Source: Holophagales bacterium UBA5704 (GTDB lineage Bacteria > Acidobacteriota > Thermoanaerobaculia > Multivoradales > UBA5704). Taken from it: a stretch of DNA of 64,000 bases. The position numbers and the translations under genes were made by a program. Of this stretch, positions 36,285-44,720 are shown one piece after another. The DNA lies in NCBI GenBank assembly GCA_002420005.1, contig DIHE01000171.1:100112-164111 (forward strand), written 5' to 3'. The notes beneath the pieces were generated by a model. The model ran no database searches. It saw nothing but the letters and a program-made list of their open reading frames with translations, and was not told the origin of the DNA. The stretch's first letter is position 1. Each line of letters begins with the position of its first letter.

Positions 36285-39200
36285 CTACCCGGCCCGCTGG
36301 ACGGGCAGGCGCACGCGAAAGGTCGAGCCCGCGCCGGGCGAGCTCTCGACGGTGATCGCGCCGCCCATCGTTTCACACAGGCGGCGGGTGAGGGCAAGCC
36401 CCAGGCCGGTGCCGCCATAGGGGCGGGAGAGGCCCCCCTCGGCCTGGACGAACGGCTGGAAGATCTTCTCCTGGTGCTCGGGAGCGATGCCCACGCCGGT
36501 GTCGCGCACCGACAGATGGAGGGTGCAGGCGTCCCCTTCGCCGCGCAGCGCGGCGGTCGCTTCGACCTCGCCCTTTGCGGTGAACTTGACGGCGTTGGCG
36601 ATCAGTTGGCCGGCCACCTGGCGCACGCGCTGCCCGTCCCCCAGGATCGGCGCCTTACCGGCGGGAGGGAAGGTCCAGTGCAGCCGGATCCCCTTGGCCC
36701 GGGCCAGGGAGACCGACGGAGCGAGGGCGGACTCCAGGCATCCGGTCAGGTCGAACGGCTCCGGCCGCAGGGTGACCTGTCCCTGCTCGATGCGGGCGAA
36801 GTCCAGCACGTCGTCGACCAGCCGCAGGAGGGTCTTCCCGCCCTCCTGCATGAGCGCGTTGTACTCGCTCTGGTCCTGGTCCAGGGTCGTTTCGCTCAAC
36901 CGGTCACTGGCGTCGAGGATGGCGTAGAGGGGCGTGCGCAGGTCGTGGCTGACGGTGGCGAGGAAGTGGGTCTTCGCCAGCCCGGCGCGCTCGGCGTCCC
37001 GGAGGGCCGCCTCGGCCTTCGCGCGCGCCTCCTGCTCGCGCTGCGCGGCCGCCGCCAGCTCGGCATTGGCATTGCCCAGCTCCCGGGTGCGCCGCGCCAC
37101 CAGGGACTGCAGGCGGCGGTTGCGCAGATGGTTGCCGGCCGTGGCGAGGGCGATGACCCCGGCCGCCAGCAGCATTTGGAAGGCGCGGGTCTGGGTGAAG
37201 AGGGGGGCGAGGTGCAGGTCCAGGGAGGCGACGGGGCCCCAGGCTCCGCCGTCCGGGTGCTGCGCGGCGACTTCGAGGCGATAGGCGCCCGGCGGCAGGT
37301 TGGTGTAGCCGGCTGCGCGGGTGGTCCCGGCGTCCCGCCACCCGCCGTCGAAGCCCACCAGGCGGTGGCGGAACCGGGTTCCCGCGGCTTCGTCGAAGCC
37401 GAGGGCCGTGAGCTGCGCCGTCAATTCGCCGCGTCCCGGTGCCAGGTCGAGAGCCCGGCCGGGCGCCGGAAGCGCCTGCCGGGTGCCGTCGACGACGATG
37501 CTGCGGATCACCGCCCGCGGCGGGACGGGTGGGGCGAGCCGCGCCGGATCGACCACGGCGAGCCCGGTGCCGGAGGGAAACCAGAGCCGCCCGTCGCGGG
37601 CGCGCCAGCCGGCCGGCTGCCCGGTGGCGCTGAACCCGGTGCCGCGCAAGCCGTCGCTTTCGTCGAAAAAGCGTGCGGTGGTGATCCGGGTCTGGGCGCC
37701 GAAGGCGGTGCGGGCCAGATCGGCGAAGGAAACCCGCACGAGCCCATGGTTGGTGGACATCCAGAGGGCGCCGCGCCGGTCGTCGACCAGCCACAGAATG
37801 AGCGCGTAGGGCAACCCGTGCGCCGTTCCCACCCGGCCGATCCGGCCGTGGTCGAGGACGGCGAGGCCGCGGTCGTTGGTGGCGATCCACAGGCGTCCCG
37901 CGCTGTCGAGGAGGAGGGCATTGAGCTGCTCGGAGGGGAGCCCCTGCGCCACTCCGTAGCGGCGGACGCCGGCGCCTGCGAAGCCGAACAGGCCGGCGCC
38001 ATAGGTCGCCACCCAGACCGTGCCGGCGGCGTCCTCGACGAGCGAGGTGACATAGAGGGATCCGGTCTGCGGCACGGGCTGGAAGCGGTGGCCGTCGCCG
38101 ACCGCGAGCCCTTCGCGCGAGCCGACCCAGAGGCGCCCGCGCCGATCCTCGAAGATCGCGGTGACCGGGCCGGGCGGGATGCCGTGGGCCGCGCCGAGCC
38201 CCTCCCACTCGGCGGCCCCCGGGCGGAGCCGGAACACGCCGTGGCGGAACGTGCCCGCCCACAGGGTTGCGTCGCGGCCCTCGGCGAGGGCGACGACGTC
38301 GGAGGTGGGGAACCGCGCCGAGCGGACCTCCTCGGCCCGGCCCCGGCGCAGCCGGACGAGCCCGCCGTCGGTCGACGCCCAGAGCGAGCCGTCCTGGGTT
38401 TCCAGCACGTTCCAGACCATGTCGTGAGGCAGCCCTTCGGGCACGCCGAAGGGGGTGAGCTCTGCGGTGCGCAGGCGCAGGAGGCCTTCGGTGTGGGTGC
38501 CGATCCACAGTCCTCCGTCCCGGTCCTCGGCCACGGTATCCACCGCCCCGGCAGGGCGGGGCAGCCGCTCCGGCAGGGAGGAGGCCCCTTCCCGGACGCG
38601 ATACAGGCCGTCGTCGCCCGCGATCCACAGTGTGCCCCGGGAGTCGTAGAGGAGGTTGCGGATCGGCGCGGGCAGGCGCAGTGGTGGGCCGAGCGGCCGC
38701 GCGGTGGTGCTGCGTACGTCGAGCCGGATCGCCTCGGGGCCGCCGCAGGCGATCCACAGGTTTCCCTCGTGGTCTTCCGCCAGGGCGCTGACCCGGCGGC
38801 CACCGGTCCATGCCACCGGCAGGAACGTCCAGGCCGTTGCGTCGCCACGGACGACTCCACCGGTGACGCCGAGCCAGAGCAGACCGCTGCGGCCGCGGAT
38901 CAGCCGTCCCACCGGGGCGGAGGTGCCGCGGGTGGCGGCGGGCACCGGCTCGAGGCCCCGGCCGGTGGCGTGGAACAACCCGGCGCGGCCGAAGGCGGCG
39001 AAGACCCGGCCCCCGGCGTCGCTGCTGATGCCGACGGCCGGGCCGAGAGAGCGCCGGCCGGGCTCGACCACGGTGAAATGGCCGCCGGCGACGAACGACA
39101 AGCTGCCGGCATGGGTGCCGAGCCAGACGCGCCCGGCTGCGTCGGTGTGCAAGGCTCGGACGAAGTTGTGCCGGATCTCCGGGACGTCCTCGACGGTGTA

Positions 39201-39428
39201 GCTCTGGAGCTCGACGCCGTCGAACCGCGCGACGCCCTCCTGCGTCGCCAGCCACAGGTACCCGTCGTGGTCTTGTGCGATCGCTCCGACGCTCGCCTGT
39301 GGCAGGCCCTGGCGCTCTGCCCAGGCATCGACCTGGTATTGGCTCACCGCCCGGTCGGGCGCGAGAGCCGCCGCCGGCGCGGCCAGCAGAACGAGGCAGA
39401 GCAGCCGGCGCAGCAGGGGGCCGGTCAC
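36285..39428 (-). CDS. periplasmic-propeller sensor histidine kinase 2
   Basis: The product is 1047 residues starting at a GTG that overlaps the stop of kinase 3 by four bases (GTGA). The architecture is the same as kinase 1: signal peptide, Reg_prop propellers (YLWLATQEGVARFDG), Y_Y_Y, one membrane helix, coiled coil, HisKA (FLATVSHDLRTPLYAIL, near residue 827) and a complete HATPase_c (QLIANAVKFT, DTGVGIAPEHQEKIF, GGTGLGLAL). The two kinases are clearly paralogous along their whole length. The response regulator is not encoded nearby. It can be expected to heterodimerise with kinase 3, which is co-translated and lacks its own ATPase domain. Confidence 0.93.
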   Translation of the reverse strand: MTGPLLRRLLCLVLLAAPAAALAPDRAVSQYQVDAWAERQGLPQASVGAIAQDHDGYLWLATQEGVARFDGVELQSYTVEDVPEIRHNFVRALHTDAAGRVWLGTHAGSLSFVAGGHFTVVEPGRRSLGPAVGISSDAGGRVFAAFGRAGLFHATGRGLEPVPAATRGTSAPVGRLIRGRSGLLWLGVTGGVVRGDATAWTFLPVAWTGGRRVSALAEDHEGNLWIACGGPEAIRLDVRSTTARPLGPPLRLPAPIRNLLYDSRGTLWIAGDDGLYRVREGASSLPERLPRPAGAVDTVAEDRDGGLWIGTHTEGLLRLRTAELTPFGVPEGLPHDMVWNVLETQDGSLWASTDGGLVRLRRGRAEEVRSARFPTSDVVALAEGRDATLWAGTFRHGVFRLRPGAAEWEGLGAAHGIPPGPVTAIFEDRRGRLWVGSREGLAVGDGHRFQPVPQTGSLYVTSLVEDAAGTVWVATYGAGLFGFAGAGVRRYGVAQGLPSEQLNALLLDSAGRLWIATNDRGLAVLDHGRIGRVGTAHGLPYALILWLVDDRRGALWMSTNHGLVRVSFADLARTAFGAQTRITTARFFDESDGLRGTGFSATGQPAGWRARDGRLWFPSGTGLAVVDPARLAPPVPPRAVIRSIVVDGTRQALPAPGRALDLAPGRGELTAQLTALGFDEAAGTRFRHRLVGFDGGWRDAGTTRAAGYTNLPPGAYRLEVAAQHPDGGAWGPVASLDLHLAPLFTQTRAFQMLLAAGVIALATAGNHLRNRRLQSLVARRTRELGNANAELAAAAQREQEARAKAEAALRDAERAGLAKTHFLATVSHDLRTPLYAILDASDRLSETTLDQDQSEYNALMQEGGKTLLRLVDDVLDFARIEQGQVTLRPEPFDLTGCLESALAPSVSLARAKGIRLHWTFPPAGKAPILGDGQRVRQVAGQLIANAVKFTAKGEVEATAALRGEGDACTLHLSVRDTGVGIAPEHQEKIFQPFVQAEGGLSRPYGGTGLGLALTRRLCETMGGAITVESSPGAGSTFRVRLPVQRAG

Positions 39429-42136
39429 GGCGCGCGGCGCTCCGCTGCGAGGAGGGGCTCGCGGTGCTTGCCGGCCGGTTCGTCGCCGCGGTGGGCGAGG
39501 TCCAGCAGGCTGTTGACCTGTTTCAGCAAGACCTTCCCGTTTTCCCGCACCCGCCGGCCCTGCATGCGCTGGCGTTCGTCCAGGCGCGTGTGCAGCAGCA
39601 AGTCGTTCATCCCGAGGATGGCGTGCAGCGGGGTGCGCAATTCGTGGCTCACCGCGGCGAGGAAGTCGGCCTTCGCCTGGGCGGCGCGCTCGGCTTCCAG
39701 GAGCGCCGCCTCGGCGCTTTCCCGCGCCAGCTGCTCGCGGGCCGCCGTCGCCGCCAGCTCGGCGTTGGCGCGGCGCAGCTCCTCGTTGCGCCGCGCCACC
39801 AGGACGCTCAGACGCCGGTTGCGCAGGTGGACTCCCGCTGCGAGAAGCGCCACCAGGGCGGCCCCGCCGAGGAGCCGGAAGGTCCGGGTCTGGGTGAGAC
39901 GTGGAGCGATCCGGAGGTCCAGGCCGGTGGCCGCGCCGTAGGCACCGCCGTCCTGGTGCCGGGCCGCCACTTCGAAGCGGAACGAGCGCGGCGGCAGGTT
40001 GGTGTAGCGCACCGACCGGGCGGTTCCGGCGTCCCGCCAGTCCGGATCGAGCCCCACCAGGCGAAAGCGGAACCGCGTCCCGGCGGGCTCATCGAAGCCG
40101 GGAGCTGTGAACCGGACCTCCAGCTCACCCTGTCCGGGAGGGAGCTCGAGCCTCCGGCCGTGCCCCGGGAGCGGTTGCACCGCGCCGTCGAAGGTGACGC
40201 CGCGGATCACCACCTTGGGCGGCCCCGGCTCGCGCAGGTGCTCCGGGTCGACGGCCGCGAGCCCGGTGCCGGGAAACCAGATCCGCCCGTCGCGCGTCCG
40301 CCACCCGGCGGGCTGGCCGGTGGCGCTCAAATCCACGCCGCGCAGGCCGTCGCCTTCGTCAAAGACGCGCGCGGTCACGCGGGCCTGTGCATCGAAGGCG
40401 GCGCGCGCGAGCTCGGCGAGCGGAGCCCGCACGATCCCATGGTTGGTGGACATCCAGAGGTTCCCGCGCCGATCCTCGACGAGCCACAGGACGAGGGCGA
40501 ACGGCAATCCCCGGCGGGTGCCGACGTGGCCGATGCGTCCCCGGTCCAGGACGGCGAGGCCGCGGTCATTGGTGGCGATCCACAGCCGGCCGGAACCATC
40601 GAGGTGGAGAGCGTTGAGCTGCTCGGAGGCGAGCCCGCGCACCGCCCCGCCGTGCTGCAAGGTGCCGGCGGCGAAGGCGAACAGGCCGGCGCCATAGGTT
40701 GCCACCCAGACTGTGCCGGCGGCGTCCTCGACGATCGAAGAGACGTAGGGCTGGGTCGGCCCGGCCAGCGGCACTGCGGCGAAGCGGCGGCCGTCGCCGG
40801 CCGCAAGACCCTCCCGTGTGCCGATCCAGAGACGTCCGCGCCGGTCCTCGAAGATCACGGTCACCGGCCCGGGAGGAATCCCGCTCGCCGCGCCGATCCT
40901 CTCCCACGCGGAGCCGGCCGTGCGGCGCCGGTAGACACCGGAGGTGTGCGTGCCGGCCCACAGGGATCCGTCGCGGCCTTCGGCGAGGGCGACGACATCG
41001 GAGGTGGGGAGATGCGCCGAGCGCACCGGTTCGGCCCGGCCGCCGCGCAGACGGACCAGCCCGCCGTCCGTCGAGGCGTAGAGCCAGCCGTCGCGCGTCT
41101 CCAGCACGTTCCAGGTGGAATCGTGGGGCAACCCCTCCGGGGTGCCGAAAGGGAGGACCTCGTCGGCGCGCAGGCGCCAGAGCCCTTTGGAGTGCGTGCC
41201 GATCCAGATCCCGCCGTCGCGGTCCTCGCGGATCGCGTCGATGGCTCCGGCCGGCCGGGGGAGCTTTTCCGGTGGAAGGGGAGCGCGGTCGCGCAGGCGG
41301 TACATTCCATCCTCGGTCCCGAGCCACAGCGTCTGCGCGGCATCGACCGCCAGCCGGCGCACCGGCGCGGTGACGCGGACGGGAGCGCCGAGCGGTCGCG
41401 CGGTGGCGCCCCGCACGTCGAGCCGCACCGCTTCGGGGCCGCCGCAGGCGATCCACAGCCCTCCGCCCCGGTCTTCCGCCAGGGCGGTGACCAGCCGGCC
41501 GCCGGTCCAGGCCACCGGGACGAAGGTCCAGGCCGATCCTTCGCCGCGCACGACGCCGCCGGGGACGCCGAGCCACAGCCGCCCGCCCCGGCCGCGGGCC
41601 AGGAGCCCCACCGGCGCCGTGGGCCGGCCGCCGGCGATCCGAACCGGCTCCAGGCGTGGGCCGGCGACGCGAAACAGCCCCGCCCGGCGAAACGCCACGA
41701 ACACCCGGCCGTGGCCGTCGCTCTCGATGCCCATCACAGGTCCGCGGGAGAGCACGCCCGGGTCGAACGTGGAGAAGCGGCCTTCGGCGAACGTCGATAC
41801 GCTGCCGCCGTCGGTGCCGAGCCAGACGCGCCCGGTGGCGTCCGTGTGCAGGGCCTTGATGAAGTTGTGGCGGATCTCCGGCGTGTCCTCGACGGTGGAG
41901 CCGGCGAGCTCGACACCGTCGAACCGCGCCACCCCTTCCTGCGTGCCCAGCCACAGGTAACCCTCGCGATCCTGTTCGATCGCCAGCACGCTCGACTGCG
42001 GCAGCCCCTCGCGCTGCGTCCAGGCCTCGACCCGGTACTGGGTCACGGCCCGGCCGGGATCGAGGGCCGAGACGGGAGCTGCCAGAAGGCAGCCGCAGAA
42101 CACCAGGCAGCGGGTCGGGCGACAAAGGGTCAACAT
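39425..42136 (-). CDS. propeller sensor kinase 3, lacking the HATPase_c domain
   Basis: The product is about 903 residues from the ATG at 42136; an in-frame ATG at 42169 would add 11 residues. Signal peptide, Reg_prop propellers, Y_Y_Y domain, membrane helix and coiled coil are intact. The HisKA helices are present (FLAAVSHELRTPLHAILGM, then LLKQVNSLLDLAHRG), but the protein ends 17 residues later (LLAAERRAP). The whole ATP-binding domain seen in kinases 1 and 2 (about 200 residues) is missing. The stop overlaps the GTG of kinase 2. It cannot autophosphorylate in cis; it could be phosphorylated in trans by kinase 2 or act as a decoy sensor. Confidence 0.9.
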   Translation of the reverse strand: MLTLCRPTRCLVFCGCLLAAPVSALDPGRAVTQYRVEAWTQREGLPQSSVLAIEQDREGYLWLGTQEGVARFDGVELAGSTVEDTPEIRHNFIKALHTDATGRVWLGTDGGSVSTFAEGRFSTFDPGVLSRGPVMGIESDGHGRVFVAFRRAGLFRVAGPRLEPVRIAGGRPTAPVGLLARGRGGRLWLGVPGGVVRGEGSAWTFVPVAWTGGRLVTALAEDRGGGLWIACGGPEAVRLDVRGATARPLGAPVRVTAPVRRLAVDAAQTLWLGTEDGMYRLRDRAPLPPEKLPRPAGAIDAIREDRDGGIWIGTHSKGLWRLRADEVLPFGTPEGLPHDSTWNVLETRDGWLYASTDGGLVRLRGGRAEPVRSAHLPTSDVVALAEGRDGSLWAGTHTSGVYRRRTAGSAWERIGAASGIPPGPVTVIFEDRRGRLWIGTREGLAAGDGRRFAAVPLAGPTQPYVSSIVEDAAGTVWVATYGAGLFAFAAGTLQHGGAVRGLASEQLNALHLDGSGRLWIATNDRGLAVLDRGRIGHVGTRRGLPFALVLWLVEDRRGNLWMSTNHGIVRAPLAELARAAFDAQARVTARVFDEGDGLRGVDLSATGQPAGWRTRDGRIWFPGTGLAAVDPEHLREPGPPKVVIRGVTFDGAVQPLPGHGRRLELPPGQGELEVRFTAPGFDEPAGTRFRFRLVGLDPDWRDAGTARSVRYTNLPPRSFRFEVAARHQDGGAYGAATGLDLRIAPRLTQTRTFRLLGGAALVALLAAGVHLRNRRLSVLVARRNEELRRANAELAATAAREQLARESAEAALLEAERAAQAKADFLAAVSHELRTPLHAILGMNDLLLHTRLDERQRMQGRRVRENGKVLLKQVNSLLDLAHRGDEPAGKHREPLLAAERRAP

Positions 42137-42254
42137 GCGCAGTGAACGGCTCCCGAGAGGATGATGCATTGACCTTAAGGCGAGCATTACAACGCTTCAT
42201 CCGCCCGAGAAATGGAACCCTCTCTCCTTTTCCTGCGTATAAGCGGCAGACGGC

Positions 42255-42271
42255 TTCCGGGAGGCCCGGAA
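42255..42271 (+). other. hairpin in the leader of the permease gene
   Basis: TTCCGGG and CCCGGAA form a perfect 7-bp stem with loop AGG. It ends two bases before AGGAAGAGGAG, the Shine-Dalgarno region of the gene at 42288. It could modulate initiation; this is speculative. Confidence 0.35.
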
Positions 42272-42287
42272 AGGAAGAGGAGACGGG

Positions 42288-44705
42288 ATGGACGACCTGA
42301 AGCAGGACCTGCGATTCGCCGTGCGCATGCTGGCCAAGAACCCTTGGCTGACGGCGGTGGCCGTGCTTTGCATCGCGCTCGGCATCGGCACCAACGTGAC
42401 GGCGTTCAGCGTGGTCAGCGCCTTGATGCTGCGGCCGTTCCCCTATGCCGACCCGGAGACGCTGACCTACGTGGACATGGTGAACCTGCCCAACGACATT
42501 GACTCTTCCGGCCTGTCCTATCCCGACCTCCAGGACCTGCGCGCCGAGAGCCGCTCGTTCTCCCAGGTCGAGGCCTACGGCATCCGCAGCCTCGTGGTGC
42601 AGGTGGGAGACGAGCCGGAGCGGGTCAGCGGGGCGGCGATCTCGGCGGGGATGTTTCCGCTGATCGGCGAAAAGCCGGCCCTGGGCCGCCTGTTCCGGCC
42701 GGACGAGGATGCGCCGGGGGCGCCGCCGGTCGTGCTGCTCAGCCATGCGCTGTGGACGCGGCGGTTCAACGGCGATCCGCGGGTGGTGGGGACGGACGTG
42801 ATGATCAACGCGAAGGCCCATACCGTGGTCGGTGTGATGAAGCCGCAATTCGGTTTTCCGGAGCGCCAGGAAGCCTGGGTTCCTCTCGCGCCGCTCGCGG
42901 CCGGGGAGCTGCGCGACGACCGCGGCTACGAAGTGATGGCGCGCATCGCCCCCGGGGTGTCGACCGAGGCGGCGGAGCAGGAGGTGGCCGCCTTCGCGAA
43001 GCGGCTCGCGGCGCAGTTTCCGGACAGCAACGCCGGCTGGGGCGCGCGGTTGCGCACGCTGAGCGAGGACGTCCTCGGCGACGAGGGGCGGATCATGGTG
43101 GCGACCATCCAGGGGGCGGTGATCTTCGTCCTGCTGATCGCCTGTGCCAACGTCGCCAACCTGTTCCTGGCGCGGGCCACCGCGCGGCAGCGCGAGATGG
43201 CCGTCCGCCTGGCGTTCGGCGCGGGCCGGTGGCGTCTCGCCCGCCAACTGCTCACGGAGAGCCTCCTGGTGGCGTTCGCCGGGGGCGCCCTGGGCATGGT
43301 CTTCGGCCATTGGGGCATCCGCTGGATGGAGTCCGCGATTCCCCAGGAGAACATGCCGCCGCCCTGGATGCGTTTCGAGATCGACGGCCCGGTGGTCGTC
43401 TACACCGTCGCGGCGACCGTCTTGACCGGCATTCTGTTCGGTCTGGCGCCGGCTTTTCAGGCGGTGCAGAAGGATCTTCAGGGAACGCTCAAGGAAGGAG
43501 GCCGGGGGGCCGGCGGCAGCGTGCGGCGCAACCGTTTGCGCAATGGGCTGGTGATCGCGGAGATCGCGCTCGCCCTGACCCTTCTCATGGTGACCGCGCT
43601 CTTCCTGCGCAGTTTTTTCAAGCTCCAGACCGGTGACGCCGGCTTCGACACCGCGCCGTTGCTCACCCTGCGTGTCTACCTCCCCGGTGCCCGCTACGAG
43701 GAGGAGCCGCCGAAGACCCGCCGGGTGGAGGATCTGCTTCGGCGCATCGAAGCGCTGCCCGGCATCGAAGCGGTGGGGGCGTCGAACCTGATCCCGATGG
43801 GCGGCGGCAACAACGGCGGGAATCTGTTGCTCCAGGGCCGTCCGGTGGCCCGTGGCGAGGAGCCCCGGGTCTCCTGGGCGGGGGTGTCGCCCCACTTCTT
43901 CAAAGCCTTGGGCCTGGGCCTCGTCCGAGGGCGCGGCCTCACCGAACGGGAGGCGCTCGAGCGGGCGCCGGTGGCACTGGTCAACCAGGCGTTCGTGAAG
44001 CGGTTCTTTCCCGAGGGCGAGGTCCTCGGGCAGCGATTCCGCATTTCCGAGGAGAAGGCGATGGGTTGGATGACCATCGTCGGCGTCGTGCCGGACTTCC
44101 ACCACGGCGACCTCAGCTCCCGCATCCGACCCGCAGCCTACCTGCCGCTGGCGTACCTTTCGGGACGTTCCACCGGGCTGACGATCCGCACGCGGCTCGA
44201 TCCTGCCGCGGTGACCTCGCAGGTGCGCGAGGCGGTGCGCGCCTCCGATCCCGAGCTGCCGGTCTACCTGGTGTCCACCATGGAGCAGCTCCGGCAGGAC
44301 AGCTTCTGGGAGTATCGCCTGATGGGCGGGATGTTCTCCGTCTTCGGCGGCATCGCCCTCTTCCTCGCCGCCATCGGGGTTTACGGGGTCCTGTCCTACT
44401 CGGTGTCGCAGCGGGTGCGGGAGATCGGGGTGCGCATGGCGCTGGGGTCGCAGCGGGAGGACGTCCTGTGGCTGGTGGTGCGCCAGGGGCTCACCCTGGC
44501 GCTCACCGGCATCGGCATCGGGCTCGTCCTCGCCCTCGGTGCCGGACAGGTCGTCGCCAGCGTCATCTATGAAGTGAGCCCGCGCGACCCGGTGAGCTTT
44601 CTCTCCATCGCCCTCCTGCTGACCGCGGTGGCCGCGTTCGCCAGCTTTCTGCCGGCGAACCGCGCCACCGAGGTCGATCCTCTGGAGGCGCTGCGCAACG
44701 AATAG
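42288..44705 (+). CDS. ADOP-type ABC transporter permease (MacB-like, duplicated FtsX)
   Basis: The product is 805 residues. It opens MDDLKQDLRFAVRMLAKNPW, the N-terminus of Acidobacterial duplicated orphan permeases. A MacB-like periplasmic domain (about 55-260) and FtsX helices (FVLLIACANVANLFLARATA, EMAVRLAFGAGR) are repeated in the second half (MTIVGVVPDFHHGD, REIGVRMALGSQREDVLW). It ends FLPANRATEVDPLEALRNE, a conserved tail. Such permeases occur in large orphan families without an ATPase partner next to them, as here. They are thought to act in efflux or cell-envelope stress. The gene is divergent from the kinase genes with a 151-base gap. Confidence 0.94.
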   Translation: MDDLKQDLRFAVRMLAKNPWLTAVAVLCIALGIGTNVTAFSVVSALMLRPFPYADPETLTYVDMVNLPNDIDSSGLSYPDLQDLRAESRSFSQVEAYGIRSLVVQVGDEPERVSGAAISAGMFPLIGEKPALGRLFRPDEDAPGAPPVVLLSHALWTRRFNGDPRVVGTDVMINAKAHTVVGVMKPQFGFPERQEAWVPLAPLAAGELRDDRGYEVMARIAPGVSTEAAEQEVAAFAKRLAAQFPDSNAGWGARLRTLSEDVLGDEGRIMVATIQGAVIFVLLIACANVANLFLARATARQREMAVRLAFGAGRWRLARQLLTESLLVAFAGGALGMVFGHWGIRWMESAIPQENMPPPWMRFEIDGPVVVYTVAATVLTGILFGLAPAFQAVQKDLQGTLKEGGRGAGGSVRRNRLRNGLVIAEIALALTLLMVTALFLRSFFKLQTGDAGFDTAPLLTLRVYLPGARYEEEPPKTRRVEDLLRRIEALPGIEAVGASNLIPMGGGNNGGNLLLQGRPVARGEEPRVSWAGVSPHFFKALGLGLVRGRGLTEREALERAPVALVNQAFVKRFFPEGEVLGQRFRISEEKAMGWMTIVGVVPDFHHGDLSSRIRPAAYLPLAYLSGRSTGLTIRTRLDPAAVTSQVREAVRASDPELPVYLVSTMEQLRQDSFWEYRLMGGMFSVFGGIALFLAAIGVYGVLSYSVSQRVREIGVRMALGSQREDVLWLVVRQGLTLALTGIGIGLVLALGAGQVVASVIYEVSPRDPVSFLSIALLLTAVAAFASFLPANRATEVDPLEALRNE

Positions 44706-44720
44706 GAGTGCGGCGCGGCT

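Noticed and set aside
33284..42145. Very long plus-strand frames opposite the histidine kinases
   Set aside because: They are antisense shadows of high-GC kinase genes with no recognisable domains, Arg/Gly/Glu-rich throughout.
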